A stretch of 64,000 nt of DNA. It comes from Photobacterium obscurum. Lineage in GTDB: Bacteria; Pseudomonadota; Gammaproteobacteria; Enterobacterales; Vibrionaceae. The translations under genes and the position numbers were made by a program. Of this stretch, positions 26,701 through 35,609 are shown one piece after another. The notes under the pieces are model-generated. The model saw only the letters and a program-made list of their open reading frames with translations. It ran no database searches and was not told the DNA's origin. The stretch covers positions 1-64,000 of the forward strand of contig NZ_JAKRRW010000012.1 of the NCBI RefSeq assembly GCF_026191635.1, written 5' to 3'. The stretch's first letter is position 1, and the number at the start of each line of letters is the position of its first letter.

Positions 26701-28105
26701 CCATTCCTTCAAAATAATCATACTGCGGAGTCAGAAGCTGTCGACCCGCACCTTTAGCCCCACCAGTACAGACATCATTTCGAAATTCAGCCAGAACACC
26801 ATCCCAATCTGAGTCCTGCCGTAGAAAACCTCCTGCCCAATAATCCGCAAAACCTTCGTTTATTGCCGTGATCACGGAATTTGTTCGTGCCAACGGCTGT
26901 AGGCGAACAAAAATAGAGTGTCCCTGTTCGTGGAGAACTGCGCCGGGATCATACAAAGAAGCCGGACAACCATTATCAGAAATCTGGATAACGTCGAATG
27001 CCGTTCGGTAGATGCTGCTGCCGGTATTAACCGATAAAACTAAGCCGGGTTTGGCGGGAAACAGATGCGAATAACCCAAGGTATTGGCGGCATAGTCCAG
27101 CCCCTTATCGGCGTAGCCAATATTGGTAATAATGCTGGTTAATTTGTACTTGCCGTCAATATCAGACTCGTCCCACAGTTCCTTAAACGGACGAGCATCA
27201 TAATTCCATGGGAAATTAATACTATCGAGATAGACAAGGTTCGCCGTTCGGACTTTACCCGCCATATTTATTGGTAGGCTCTTAGAGATTGGAGGCCATA
27301 CATCCCAAAAGTTCGAGACATAATCAGTATCCAACGTTCTTTGAGGATGCTGCTCATAACTTTGCCAAGTCCAAGCAGACAATGCAGGTATTGCATCTTC
27401 GCTACTGCGCTTCGTGTAGGGAAAGCGTTGCAAAGAGTCTGGACTTGATTTTTGGCTATTCCACCATAGTTCCAATACACCGTCTGGATTACGAGAAGGC
27501 AGATTAAGTTGATAACCAAGCACCAGTGTATTATCCGCCATAATACGATATAGCGGTGATCCCGTGATCTCATCTACCGCATAGCTTTCCTGTAGCTGGG
27601 TTTGATCTGCCTTATTTAACAGCTGGAGCCGACTGGCTTGAATGCTGAGTGAGCGAGACAGTGATGAATCAGGATCGGCAGCAAGAGTTTTTAACTCACT
27701 GAGCGCCTCATCAATATTTTTTATTACACTGTTATTACCTGCATCTTCTTTTGGCAGCGAATCAACAACCCTGTACTGATAACGAAAAAGCTGACAGTTA
27801 TTGTCGATAGATAAAATCAGCTCCTGTTTTTCTACTGGTACATTGTTATGGTGCAGGTTGAAAACCAGATGGTGGCTATCAACGCCATCAATTTGCCCAA
27901 GATACAGAAAGTCATTTGGCTGCCAACTGCTACCGACACGAGACAAGACTTCCCCTAGCAAAACACGTCCTTCAGCCTCACCAGCCGACTGGCCAGCCGG
28001 ACAACTTAGCTCTTTTGGAAAGGCCATTGCTTCTGTCTCTTGCAATGGCACCGCATGTGCCGAGCCGGCAAGTAGCAAAAGAAAAGACATATTCAATTTC
28101 AGCAT
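23732..28105 (-). CDS. GlyGly-CTERM surface metallopeptidase with Ig-like repeats
   Basis: A 1457-residue exported protein. A signal peptide (MSFLLLLAGSAHA) is followed by a propeptide-like region. A zinc-peptidase domain carries H392-E-Q-G-H396 and the third ligand in NEGFADYWAG (E417), the gluzincin layout of thermolysin/fungalysin-type enzymes. From about residue 770 come some six tandem Ig/PKD-like modules, each opening with a P-x-x-x-x-x-G-x-x-V/I pattern (GPANAQAGQQVEI, GPAQANVGDQITL). The end, GGGSGGS, a hydrophobic helix (INFFGLLALFGVMW) and SRKKKN, is a GlyGly-CTERM sorting tail, a rhombosortase substrate. It is predicted to be type II secreted and processed at the surface. Substrate unknown. 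Confidence 0.88.
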   Translation of the reverse strand: MLKLNMSFLLLLAGSAHAVPLQETEAMAFPKELSCPAGQSAGEAEGRVLLGEVLSRVGSSWQPNDFLYLGQIDGVDSHHLVFNLHHNNVPVEKQELILSIDNNCQLFRYQYRVVDSLPKEDAGNNSVIKNIDEALSELKTLAADPDSSLSRSLSIQASRLQLLNKADQTQLQESYAVDEITGSPLYRIMADNTLVLGYQLNLPSRNPDGVLELWWNSQKSSPDSLQRFPYTKRSSEDAIPALSAWTWQSYEQHPQRTLDTDYVSNFWDVWPPISKSLPINMAGKVRTANLVYLDSINFPWNYDARPFKELWDESDIDGKYKLTSIITNIGYADKGLDYAANTLGYSHLFPAKPGLVLSVNTGSSIYRTAFDVIQISDNGCPASLYDPGAVLHEQGHSIFVRLQPLARTNSVITAINEGFADYWAGGFLRQDSDWDGVLAEFRNDVCTGGAKGAGRQLLTPQYDYFEGMEQAISGSHGGIDGPDGKVFFEPMLAQPLLAAMQDLIKVHGEAEGRKLADHIVLESFAGLSADVSYRELSQALLATARRLDPSLQAEAFYRLHLTNSNLLPRQVEPESRVALVSPLTSGTKITLVNNDSGERAEGVTVAFPEQAEMDINLAASEKQTLILPTPQLVCGEASSQPLTLRHFQDGRLVQDKAYPFTLIGGQQSKTQSFAKQDNSWWLDLSETLGWESDNTRHVLRLSSDTPISSMPKLTKDGQTINLTTLAHSGNTLWLGADSAAELSSGKWKLQTYTDYKSAELLTLDCVPAFTIEGPVKASEMSTISFTAMMDGYPVAVNWQIVGESNQSEGEYFNLSIPNLAESTSYEIEASLTLGGEARTVRHKVEIDAVNQPATFEINAPSEVKEGESVTFTVEALSDSDSEGYLMVEWFIDSQGIGQGNSVQWTAPESDTDKTLTLSVRVRDGREPVDKAVIKTRIIELKHINTPPTISLNAPEEVQAGKLLNLAAQVSDQETSADKLTVSWKITGVDTPALPNGPSLSWTVPAATTATSVTVTAEVSDGETTATATRVINVKPANKAPVLSLTGPANAQAGQQVEIKASWQDETADKVTLNWQVKGQALPFEQLSKDKIRLTIPKSTEAGSVQVQVSANDGEASSTATHQLSWAPYVNQAPTVTITGPAQANVGDQITLVGNAQDPDAWPASLKLTWRQVSGADAAWTANGSSLQFKVPASASDSTLSFEVDAFDGETHTKSQWRIEVAEQVIPHPVIVLKDFSAEQNELSELVLDASGSTGVGTGILSFNWKQLSGPSLSGFPQQGMQIKTALPEVSSSSAVELELTVSEDSRESRKVIRFDIRDIGPTPIDVETEVRSAGSKFMLEADSLAELQDGVDYQFKWEQVKGPEVTILEPEARTLTVGLPSSSNEEELGFALTITTPGKGTRQYAFNLKVAAAPAVKPEEAKKPQESSKKGGGSGGSINFFGLLALFGVMWSRKKKN

Positions 28106-28335
28106 TATCGATAAACCTTAAACTCTAACCTGTACTTGTTTCCGCCATAGAAACAGCGAATTAACTGGTCGTACAACCATTTTGAACAGCGTATAATATA
28201 TTTAAAGCTGATAATAAACCATTCCTTCACGGAATTTATTAATAGAAAAAGACAAATTATTAATGGTTGACGTACAGACCAAACCGTTAAGTAGTTAGCT
28301 ACATCCCTTGGGACTTGAGGCTAACCAATAATGAC

Positions 28336-29241
28336 CTATTGCCTTATCAATTCATCACCAGATAACTGAGCAACGAGATAATCGACAATAACTCTAATGG
28401 CCGGGTTACTGGTTCCTTTCTGGTGATAGAGTAAATGCAGACAAAAATTACTCAGTACATATTCGGGCAATATTTCGATTAGTTTACCGCTAGCTATGCT
28501 GCCATCTACAAAGAAACTTGGCAGTTGCGCAATCCCTATTCCCGCTTCACACAAATGTTTAATACTCTCTCCTGAGTTTGTGTATATAGCACCGTCAACA
28601 GATACGGATATTTGTTCGTTCCGTGTATTTTTGAATCGCCAACGCCTTTGATTACCCAGAGAGCCTTCAACAAGACACTGGTGTTTGGTCAGATCCTTAG
28701 GTGATGACGGTACACCGTATTGCTTTATATAATCAGGGCTAGCAATAACGCGCAACGACGCGTCACTTAGAGGACGGGAGATAAAGCTAGAATCAAACAT
28801 TTGTGACGCCCGTAGAGCAACATCAAAACCCTCATCGATCATATTTTCAAAATCATCATTCAGAACAATATGCAATTGGATCTGAGGAAATTGCTGATGA
28901 AAACGTGGGATATGAGGAACAAGCAATTGCTGGCCGAGGAAGGTGGGCGCCGTGATTTTCACTACACCCTGAATTGTCTCCAAGTCTTCATCCGCGTGAG
29001 CCTCAAGTTCATTTACCTGACCAAGAATTTCCTTAAATCGGACAAGTTGCTTATGCCCGTCTTGCGTAAGGCGCATATTGCGTGTCGAGCGATTAACTAG
29101 CTTCCTTCCAAGCCAAGATTCCAACTCGGTCAAATTCTTACTTACAACAGAATTCACCACACCTAACTTTCGCGCAGCCGCAGACATTGAACCTTGATCG
29201 GCAATTTCCACAAAAATCGCCATCGCTTTTAGCTTATCCAT
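28336..29241 (-). CDS. LysR-family transcriptional regulator
   Basis: A 301-residue LysR protein. The N-terminal helix-turn-helix is clear (MAIFVEIADQGSMSAAARKLG, quoted in part; SVVSKNLTELESWLG). The effector domain follows. The sequence style (MRLTQDG, ITAPTFLGQQLL) matches the subgroup that often controls adjacent oxidoreductases. The start at 29241 aligns with the family; extension to 29304 is unlikely. It is divergent from the SDR-b561-SnoaL gene set with 103 bp between, so it probably regulates that operon. Confidence 0.9.
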   Translation of the reverse strand: MDKLKAMAIFVEIADQGSMSAAARKLGVVNSVVSKNLTELESWLGRKLVNRSTRNMRLTQDGHKQLVRFKEILGQVNELEAHADEDLETIQGVVKITAPTFLGQQLLVPHIPRFHQQFPQIQLHIVLNDDFENMIDEGFDVALRASQMFDSSFISRPLSDASLRVIASPDYIKQYGVPSSPKDLTKHQCLVEGSLGNQRRWRFKNTRNEQISVSVDGAIYTNSGESIKHLCEAGIGIAQLPSFFVDGSIASGKLIEILPEYVLSNFCLHLLYHQKGTSNPAIRVIVDYLVAQLSGDELIRQ

Positions 29242-29344
29242 AATTTCGCAATTTAGAAAAAGTGATTTCAGATTTAACCGTATTCTGGAAAACAAGTAAA
29301 CCACCTACACTCCCCATATCGAAAACAAAGACAAGGTAAAGATC

Positions 29345-29953
29345 ATGAAAATTGCAGTATTCGGTGCATCGGGAAAAATTGGTCGTAACGTCGTTAATCA
29401 GTTAGAAACTAAGCATAAAGTAATTAAAATTGGCTCCCGGTCAGGTGACATAATTGCTGACTATACCGATAGCCAAAAGATCCATTCTGTATTTGAACAA
29501 CTTGGTATGCTTGATGCGGTTGTCGTTACTGTAGGCAGCGACAGCATATTCAAGCCATATCACCAGCTTACAGATGATGACTTCCGTTACGGTGCAGAGC
29601 GAAAGCTAGTAGCCCAATTCCGAATTGCCCATATCGCGGAACAACACCTAAAACCAAATGGTTCGATCACCCTGACTAGCGGTTTCCTCAGCCATTACCC
29701 AAACGCTTACAGTATCGCCACCGGCCCATTTAATGCCGCCATCGATACTTTTGTTCAGCACACTGCCCCCTTACTTGATCGCGGTATTCGATTGAATGTC
29801 GTTAGCCCTGCCCCGGTCGTTGAACCTGAACGAACAGGCAAAGGACTGATCAGCGCCGAGCAGGCCGCCAATTTCTATATTGAAGCGATTGAAGGCAATG
29901 CAACAGGCAATGTATTCCGTGCTTGGGGGGGGCTTCCAGCTCCAGTTAAGTAA
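29345..29953 (+). CDS. short-chain dehydrogenase/reductase-like protein
   Basis: A 202-residue Rossmann protein. The nucleotide-binding glycines are present (FGASGKIGRNV). The usual catalytic Tyr-x3-Lys is absent: the corresponding segment reads YPNAYSIATGPFNAAID, so the lysine is missing. Short family members of this size commonly lack it. NVVSPAPVVEPE follows, as in SDRs. It may bind NAD(P) and act as an atypical reductase. It starts the rightward operon facing the LysR gene, with the cytochrome gene 34 bp downstream. Confidence 0.85.
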   Translation: MKIAVFGASGKIGRNVVNQLETKHKVIKIGSRSGDIIADYTDSQKIHSVFEQLGMLDAVVVTVGSDSIFKPYHQLTDDDFRYGAERKLVAQFRIAHIAEQHLKPNGSITLTSGFLSHYPNAYSIATGPFNAAIDTFVQHTAPLLDRGIRLNVVSPAPVVEPERTGKGLISAEQAANFYIEAIEGNATGNVFRAWGGLPAPVK

Positions 29954-29987
29954 CCTCTAGTTTGATAAGTCTAAGTAGGATCATCAA

Positions 29988-30515
29988 ATGAAATACTCAT
30001 TATCAATCCGAGCAATTCACTGGCTAAGTGCCGCAACTATTATTGGCCTTCTCATTCTTGGGGTATATATGACGCCCTATGATATAGCCAACATTGAACA
30101 TTCAGAATCATTATATTTCTGGCATAAGTCATTCGGTATTCTTTCATTCCTGTTTGTGGTCGTCCGAATTATTAACAAACGCCGACATGCATTGCCCGAA
30201 TTGCCAACCACCATGCCTAAGCACGAAAAGCTAGCGGCTAAATTTGCCCATACAGCACTGTACCTATTAATGATAGTGGTTCCAGTCCTTGGTTATTTGC
30301 AATCAAGTACTTATGAATTCAGCAGTGGCATACATTTCTTTGGAATTGACTTACCGGAGCTTGTACCAAATAACAATGCCATATTTGAAATCACGAATAT
30401 CTTGCATAAGTGGGCCTCTTATTCGCTTATTGCTGTACTTGTCGCACATGTAGCTGGCGCACTTAAACACAGGTTCTTAGACAAAGAGAATGACGTCCTT
30501 AACCGAATTCTTTAG
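29988..30515 (+). CDS. cytochrome b561
   Basis: A 175-residue, four-helix di-haem membrane protein of the bacterial cytochrome b561 (YodB/CybB) family. Candidate haem-ligand histidines lie in RAIHWLSAA, FWHKSFGIL, KFAHTALYL and ILHKWASY/VAHVAGA. It would pass electrons within the inner membrane, often from quinol. It is 34 bp after the SDR gene and 32 bp before the SnoaL-like gene. Confidence 0.9.
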   Translation: MKYSLSIRAIHWLSAATIIGLLILGVYMTPYDIANIEHSESLYFWHKSFGILSFLFVVVRIINKRRHALPELPTTMPKHEKLAAKFAHTALYLLMIVVPVLGYLQSSTYEFSSGIHFFGIDLPELVPNNNAIFEITNILHKWASYSLIAVLVAHVAGALKHRFLDKENDVLNRIL

Positions 30516-30547
30516 CGGAAATAAAACTCAATGGAAAGGAGATACTC

Positions 30548-31120
30548 ATGAAAGTACGTTTTAGATATTTATTGATTGCATCACTCGCATTAGGCCTGAC
30601 ATTAAACACAGCATCTGCATCTGAAAATATTACCGAGCTTAAAGCGAAAATAGCAGAGCTACAATTACAGGTTGATGCCCACAAAGCCGAAAGAGAGCAA
30701 ACCGCCAAGCATCTTGCTACATTCGACGAACTTGACCTAGAGGCATTTAACCACCGAGATATGAAACGTATTGGTGAAATACATGCCGACGATGTGATTG
30801 TTCATAATCCAGACGGTACGAAAACGTCACCGTTTAAACCACACTCAGAAGAGCTGCAATACCTATTTGATGTATTCCAATTCAAAGTAACCGACCATAT
30901 TGTTGGTTTTGGGCACGGTGAATGGACTGCAGGTATTAGTATCTCCGAAGGAAAATGGGTTAAGCCTCTTACCCTTCCAGACGGTACTGTCAAACAGCCA
31001 ACTGGCCAACATGTACGGATCAAAATTGCGACCATCGCCCGCTGGAAGAACGGTCGAATAGCCGAAGAGTACTTATTCTGGGATAACGCCGATTGGAATA
31101 GACAAATCGGCTTAGAATAG
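30548..31120 (+). CDS. exported SnoaL/NTF2-like protein
   Basis: A 190-residue protein with a signal peptide (LLIASLALGLTLNTASA) and a short coiled coil (ITELKAKIAELQLQVDA). An NTF2-like domain follows, with FDELDLEAFNHRDMKRIGE, HADDVIVHNPDG and the closing KWKNGRIAEEYLFWD pattern quoted in part (RWKNGRIAEEYLFWDNADW in the sequence). Such domains bind small hydrophobic molecules or catalyse isomerisations; here the activity is unknown. AAAGGAGATACTC precedes the ATG. It is the third gene of the operon after SDR and b561. Confidence 0.85.
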   Translation: MKVRFRYLLIASLALGLTLNTASASENITELKAKIAELQLQVDAHKAEREQTAKHLATFDELDLEAFNHRDMKRIGEIHADDVIVHNPDGTKTSPFKPHSEELQYLFDVFQFKVTDHIVGFGHGEWTAGISISEGKWVKPLTLPDGTVKQPTGQHVRIKIATIARWKNGRIAEEYLFWDNADWNRQIGLE

Positions 31121-31344
31121 CAACTTACCTCTCTCAGTAAGGTCGAGCCATCAGCCGCCCTTACTGAGAAGTATCATCAGCCGACTACCAATATGCTAAT
31201 ACTAATCAAACCGTGCAGTAACTAACATCATCTTTGACACCATACGACTAATGTATATAGAGCACCGTCAAAACGGCTTATACCCGAGTCTCTTCAAAGT
31301 GCTTATTCAGAGAGAGATTCTTTTCCCATAGGGAGTCATTTGAT

Positions 31345-33351
31345 GTGAATCACTCAAGCTATTCAATCATCATGGCACTGTTCATTTTTTTGTTTGCTGC
31401 CGTTGCTACCAAGCCATTGAGCAGGCTAACCAGGATCCCCTATCCCATCCTGCTGATGACTGCCGGTGTACTGCTTAATCTCGCCCAAGAACCTCTCTCT
31501 CTGCCGCTAAAAGCCCTGACAACCAAAGAAGTTGCACACGATATTATCTTGTTAGTGCTGTTGCCTACTCTGGTATTTGAAACCGCCTATAACCTTGATA
31601 TCAGCAAACTAGCCGCCAACCGACTGGCTATTTTTGTACTCGCGCTGCCCGGGGTTCTCATTTCGACATTGGTGGTGGCGACATTTGTTGGCGGATTTAC
31701 CTCTCTAGGCTGGCATTTTGCCCTGCTGCTCGGGGCCATATTAAGTGCGACCGATCCTACCGCCGTTATTAGTGCCTTTCGCCAACTCGGCGCGCCCAAA
31801 GATCTGATCATGCTTATCGAAGGTGAAAGTCTGTTCAATGACGCCACAGCGATTACCTTAACCAAAATACTGTTTGTGAGCTTTACCCTTGCAGGCGGTG
31901 CCTGGTCTACCCTATGGTATAGCTGTAGTCTGTTTTTGCTCACCCTAGGCGGCGGTATCATCTGTGGCTGGCTCTTTGCTCGGCTATTACTGCTTGTACT
32001 AGACAAATTGCCCGATGATCCCTTCCTGGAAATCAGCCTAAGTCTGCTGTTGGCGTTTGGGAGCTATCTATTTGCCGAAGAGGTGTTGCATGCCAGTGGC
32101 ATCGTGGCAACAACCATCGCTGGCATCACTCTCGCTACCAACGCACCGCTGCCCATTTCGAGAAATTCTCAGCAGTATCTCAATCACTTTTGGTCTTACC
32201 TTTCATTTATCGCCTCGGCGATCATCTTCATGATCGTCGGACTATGGATGGATTTTGCCCTAATCTGGGATAATGCTGGTATTTCGCTGGTAGTACTAGC
32301 AGCGCTATGGTTATCGCGGGCGCTGATTGCTTACGGGCTGCTCCCGCAAATAGGTCACCTGCAAAGGCTGGCCAAGCCGACCCCCATGGGGTTTCGTCAC
32401 CTCGTCTATGTTGGCGGTATGCGCGGGGCGGTAACCATGGCTTTGGCAATGGGATTGGTAACCATGACCGGAGATGAAACCATCTTATCCATTGCTATCA
32501 ACGTGGTGTTTATCACCATTATATTACAGGGATTGCTAATAGGACCGCTGGCTTCGCATCTAAGCCTGAAGGAACGGGATATTAATGACAGCATCGCAAC
32601 CACAGAGCTAACTCTCTCTGCTTTGCATTATAGCCGGAAGGCACTACAACCATTGCTCAAGTCAACGTTTGCTCAAACCGGAGCGCCGCAAGAACTGACG
32701 TTTAAATTACGCCCGATCATCGAAGAACAGGAAAAGCAATTACGCCACTGGTTTAGTGTCGAAGTAGGGCCCATCGGTTTATGGAATCGCCTGATGCTAC
32801 GCTGTGCCAGTATAGAGATCGGCTACCTCTATCAACTTTTTGATGGAGGGCTGATCAAAGCTTCGGTATTTGAACAACTCAAGAACTCGCTCGATGAACA
32901 AATGGAGGCGATCCGACATCAATACCAACGACCAACATTTTCACATTTACCCAAACAAGTATCGAGCCTGCTTCACCGTGCCAGACAGCAGGTAGCAAGC
33001 CCGCATCCAGTACTGGTGGAACACGAATACGAAATGGCCTGGGCTAGGCTTATAAGCTGTACGAATGTTCTCGAAGGGTTAGAGACGATAACCAAAGAGG
33101 AAGGTATTCCGCCAACCGTAGCCGATAATGTCGCCAAAATATGGCTTGGCTGGCTAGAAAGCTGCGAGGTAAAAATCGCAGAAATAGAAAAACAGCAACC
33201 TGTTATGGCAGCTCGGGTGCAACGTCAGTTATTGAGAAACTACCTTAAAACCGCCCAGTCCGAGCACTTGCAGCAGTATGTCCAGCAATGCCTGATTTCA
33301 GAAGAAGATGCAGAACGAATCAAAAAGTTATTGAAATCTATGGACATCTAA
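31345..33351 (+). CDS. CPA1-family Na+(K+)/H+ antiporter
   Basis: A 668-residue antiporter with about twelve helices followed by a roughly 260-residue cytoplasmic tail. The ion-binding signature SATDPTAVISAF and EGESLFNDATAITL are diagnostic of the CPA1 (NhaP/NhaK-like) family. The tail is helical and charged and has no recognisable TrkA-C domain. A GTG start at 31345, with GGGAG ten bases upstream, is used; the next ATG would remove ten residues. It stands alone and probably handles sodium or pH stress. Confidence 0.9.
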   Translation: MNHSSYSIIMALFIFLFAAVATKPLSRLTRIPYPILLMTAGVLLNLAQEPLSLPLKALTTKEVAHDIILLVLLPTLVFETAYNLDISKLAANRLAIFVLALPGVLISTLVVATFVGGFTSLGWHFALLLGAILSATDPTAVISAFRQLGAPKDLIMLIEGESLFNDATAITLTKILFVSFTLAGGAWSTLWYSCSLFLLTLGGGIICGWLFARLLLLVLDKLPDDPFLEISLSLLLAFGSYLFAEEVLHASGIVATTIAGITLATNAPLPISRNSQQYLNHFWSYLSFIASAIIFMIVGLWMDFALIWDNAGISLVVLAALWLSRALIAYGLLPQIGHLQRLAKPTPMGFRHLVYVGGMRGAVTMALAMGLVTMTGDETILSIAINVVFITIILQGLLIGPLASHLSLKERDINDSIATTELTLSALHYSRKALQPLLKSTFAQTGAPQELTFKLRPIIEEQEKQLRHWFSVEVGPIGLWNRLMLRCASIEIGYLYQLFDGGLIKASVFEQLKNSLDEQMEAIRHQYQRPTFSHLPKQVSSLLHRARQQVASPHPVLVEHEYEMAWARLISCTNVLEGLETITKEEGIPPTVADNVAKIWLGWLESCEVKIAEIEKQQPVMAARVQRQLLRNYLKTAQSEHLQQYVQQCLISEEDAERIKKLLKSMDI

Positions 33352-33400
33352 CGACTAGGCGACTCTGATGCAAGACCAAGGAACAAGCCGCTTAAGTAAA

Positions 33401-33610
33401 CTATCCGTGCAGGTATTTGCGTTTGTAATCAGAAGCTTTGGCGAAGACAAAAAATGGGACTACCGGCAGTAACAGACCAATAGAGAAGACTAATTCTTCA
33501 TTCGCTAATACCTGATACGTACTTACCATGATAACCATTGCCAACAGGCATAAGTTCAAAAAATGCAACTTAGGATTATTAAAAGCAAATTGCGCGTACA
33601 TTCGGATCAT
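33401..33610 (-). CDS. small two-helix membrane protein
   Basis: A 69-residue frame with two hydrophobic helices (FLNLCLLAMVIMVSTYQVL and VFSIGLLLPVVPFFVFA) and a basic C-terminus (YKRKYLHG). AGGTATGTATAA precedes the ATG. It is convergent with the antiporter gene, 49 bp away. No family was recognised. The two-helix profile and ribosome binding site make it plausibly real. Confidence 0.5.
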   Translation of the reverse strand: MIRMYAQFAFNNPKLHFLNLCLLAMVIMVSTYQVLANEELVFSIGLLLPVVPFFVFAKASDYKRKYLHG

Positions 33611-33893
33611 TTATACATACCTATCGATCATTTCCGTTGGTTTATATTTGCGGCAGGAATTCTGGATTCTTAAACAAAAAATTCAACTTATTAGATACCA
33701 CTAAAACCCTCATGCCTAATCAGCTGATAAATAAGGCTTTTTATTTAGTAGCAACTTAACTCGTAGTGTTAAAATTGAGCAATTATTTTGCACATATACC
33801 CTATGGTCGTTTAATTATCTCTGAATGGAATGGTTTATCAAGGCTATATGAAATCATACTTATATAAAGTTAGTTAATATAAAAAGGATTTAT

Positions 33894-34190
33894 ATGTACT
33901 TTAACGAACGGCTTACGCTTGCCCATTGTGAATTGAAACAGCATAGCTTGCGGGAATCTAACTACAATCCAATTTACCTCCGAGGCTTAAGATGTGTAGG
34001 CTTTAAAGTACGTCCATCTCACTACAACTCAATTGGCATTAACCTAATCATTGGCTGCCTGGGTTTTGCCGTACCATGGTGCATAATGATGGTAATTATA
34101 TGCTGGTTCCCATTTGATACAGATGCAACTGTAGCCTTACAAAGTTCATTGTTCATGATTGCCACTTACAGTTGGTACATCGCGCTTTAA
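33894..34190 (+). CDS. small membrane protein, DUF6404-like
   Basis: A 98-residue protein. The N-terminus (RLTLAHCELKQHSLRESNYNP) followed by GFKVRPSHYNS and two hydrophobic segments fits the DUF6404 layout of Vibrio. The family call is from remembered pattern. AAAAAGGATTTAT before the ATG is a good ribosome binding site. It resembles, weakly, the cassette protein at 2432-2794. Function unknown. Confidence 0.65.
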   Translation: MYFNERLTLAHCELKQHSLRESNYNPIYLRGLRCVGFKVRPSHYNSIGINLIIGCLGFAVPWCIMMVIICWFPFDTDATVALQSSLFMIATYSWYIAL

Positions 34191-34478
34191 GCCTACGTCG
34201 TGCATAAAATTGCACTAAACTTTCAGCCAAACAATGCATGTATTCCCATAGGCAAGCATGTAGGATATTGGGCCGAGTATATTATTAGCCTAAAAGGTAT
34301 CTTTCTCATGACTTAATCAAATATATAATAAATTTGAAGCAATTAATTTTCAGGAATAATAGAGCAGAGATATTCGTGTTTAATTTAGTGATTAAGTTTA
34401 TTAATAGTTCTCGTTGGATTAGCTAGAAATAACCAAATATATATTATTATAGTAAGTAATCCCGTCTAATAATTCAGG

Positions 34479-34673
34479 ATGAAAAGTCTACAGAACATGA
34501 TTCATCAACATGGCCTGCGAACTTATCATGAGATTCATCTCCCAAAGTTCGAATCTATTTTTGGCGACCATCACCCTTCTCTATATAGTCAATTAGAGTC
34601 AACAACGGTCAGCAACCTAAGAGGAACGTCTTATGGTAAGAATACAAAGGTGTCCAGTTTGCGGTTCATGTGA
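34479..34673 (+). CDS. possible small gene, 64 residues
   Basis: A His-rich frame (QNMIHQHGLRTYHEIHLPKFES) of 64 codons. Its last 41 bases overlap the zinc-ribbon gene in another frame, so its C-terminus is just that sequence misread. The Shine-Dalgarno (CAGG) abuts the ATG. It is more likely spurious than real, though an upstream leader coupled to the zinc-ribbon gene is possible. Confidence 0.25.
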   Translation: MKSLQNMIHQHGLRTYHEIHLPKFESIFGDHHPSLYSQLESTTVSNLRGTSYGKNTKVSSLRFM

Positions 34674-34782
34674 ATACCTGCTCATGGGTTCGACAGGGTT
34701 TAGGTTATGTCTTTGCGGCGTGGCTTCTTTTGAAGCAATAAGCAAAGCTGAAGCTCAGTTATCGTTACCGCTAAAGAGTTAG
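34633..34782 (+). CDS. small zinc-ribbon protein, 49 residues
   Basis: A free-standing 49-codon frame, with an in-frame stop 15 bases upstream of its ATG and GAGGAA at the right spacing. The product has C7-P-V-C10-G and C26-L-C28-G, a compact zinc ribbon, with a helical C-terminus (FEAISKAEAQLSLPL). An extra Cys13 sits between. No larger family was recognised. The combination of a ribosome binding site and a paired cysteine motif makes it credible. Confidence 0.6.
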   Translation: MVRIQRCPVCGSCEYLLMGSTGFRLCLCGVASFEAISKAEAQLSLPLKS

Positions 34783-35088
34783 TCTAACGACTGCGCTTAT
34801 CTGAAGAAGCTTTTCCACCTGTTTCTGTACCATCATCTCCGATTTATCCGTACCTAATAAAAGAAAAAATTATAATTGACTATTTTGTAATTAGTGTTTA
34901 CTCCAGAATAGTCAAATTTAGCACCTTTTGCTTTATAGATTAAAAAATACCCGAACTCAGTTCATTGGATACATTTATACGCCTATAATGTTATTTTGTT
35001 CTTCTCCTCTCCGTTTAATTACCATACAATTTATTGCTTTTAAATGGTGCGCCTCATGAAAATCATTATGTGTATAAAGGGCATAAAG
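34783..35088. other. intergenic region, no gene seen
   Basis: About 306 bp of very AT-rich sequence before the membrane-protein gene at 35089. No gene or repeat was found. It probably contains promoters. Confidence 0.45.
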
Positions 35089-35505
35089 ATGTATCGAAGA
35101 ACTGATTTTAAAATAAGTAATCAAGAGCTGAAAGTTAAAAAAGACACTTACCCCATGTCGAGAATTGTTAGTGCTGAAGCAAGGGCTTTAACTTGGCGGG
35201 ATAATGCTGGCCGCATTATTTTTTGGGGTTTTCTACTATCTTATGCCATATGGTTTGCTGCGTTGTTAGTGTTAGAAGATTACCCCTTATCTGTAACTTT
35301 TCCTGGTTTCATATTGGGTGCAGTGTTATTTTCTGTAGGGGCGATATATGGCTTAAGCCAATGCGGGAAATACGAGCTTCGCATTGAATTCAAACACAGC
35401 GACGAAACAGGTATTCAGTGGGTATCGGTAGCTAAAGGCAGGCGGAAAGAAGAGTTTAAACTGTTTCAAGAGCAAGCAAATAAAATAGCTCAAGCCATCA
35501 TATAG
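35089..35505 (+). CDS. two-helix membrane protein, DUF6232-like
   Basis: A 138-residue protein with a basic N-terminal strand region (FKISNQELKVKKDTYPMSRI), two helices (IIFWGFLLSYAIWFAALLV and PGFILGAVLFSVGAIYG), and a soluble C-terminal domain. The arrangement resembles the DUF6232 family; the assignment is tentative. The ATG at 35089 is preferred over 35044 and 35059 because AAGGG lies nine bases upstream and the family N-terminus starts there. Function unknown. Confidence 0.6.
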   Translation: MYRRTDFKISNQELKVKKDTYPMSRIVSAEARALTWRDNAGRIIFWGFLLSYAIWFAALLVLEDYPLSVTFPGFILGAVLFSVGAIYGLSQCGKYELRIEFKHSDETGIQWVSVAKGRRKEEFKLFQEQANKIAQAII

Positions 35506-35609
35506 CGGAAGATAACAAGATTGCCATTACAGCAGTTATTATAGTAAGTAACAGTGCTCGTTGTGACATACGTTTTTTGCTTTAACGACTCACAATACCA
35601 GGGACCATC

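Noticed and set aside
26368..27573. Minor frames within the large metallopeptidase gene
   Set aside because: They are out-of-frame shadows; the main frame has a signal peptide, zinc motif and sorting tail across its whole length.
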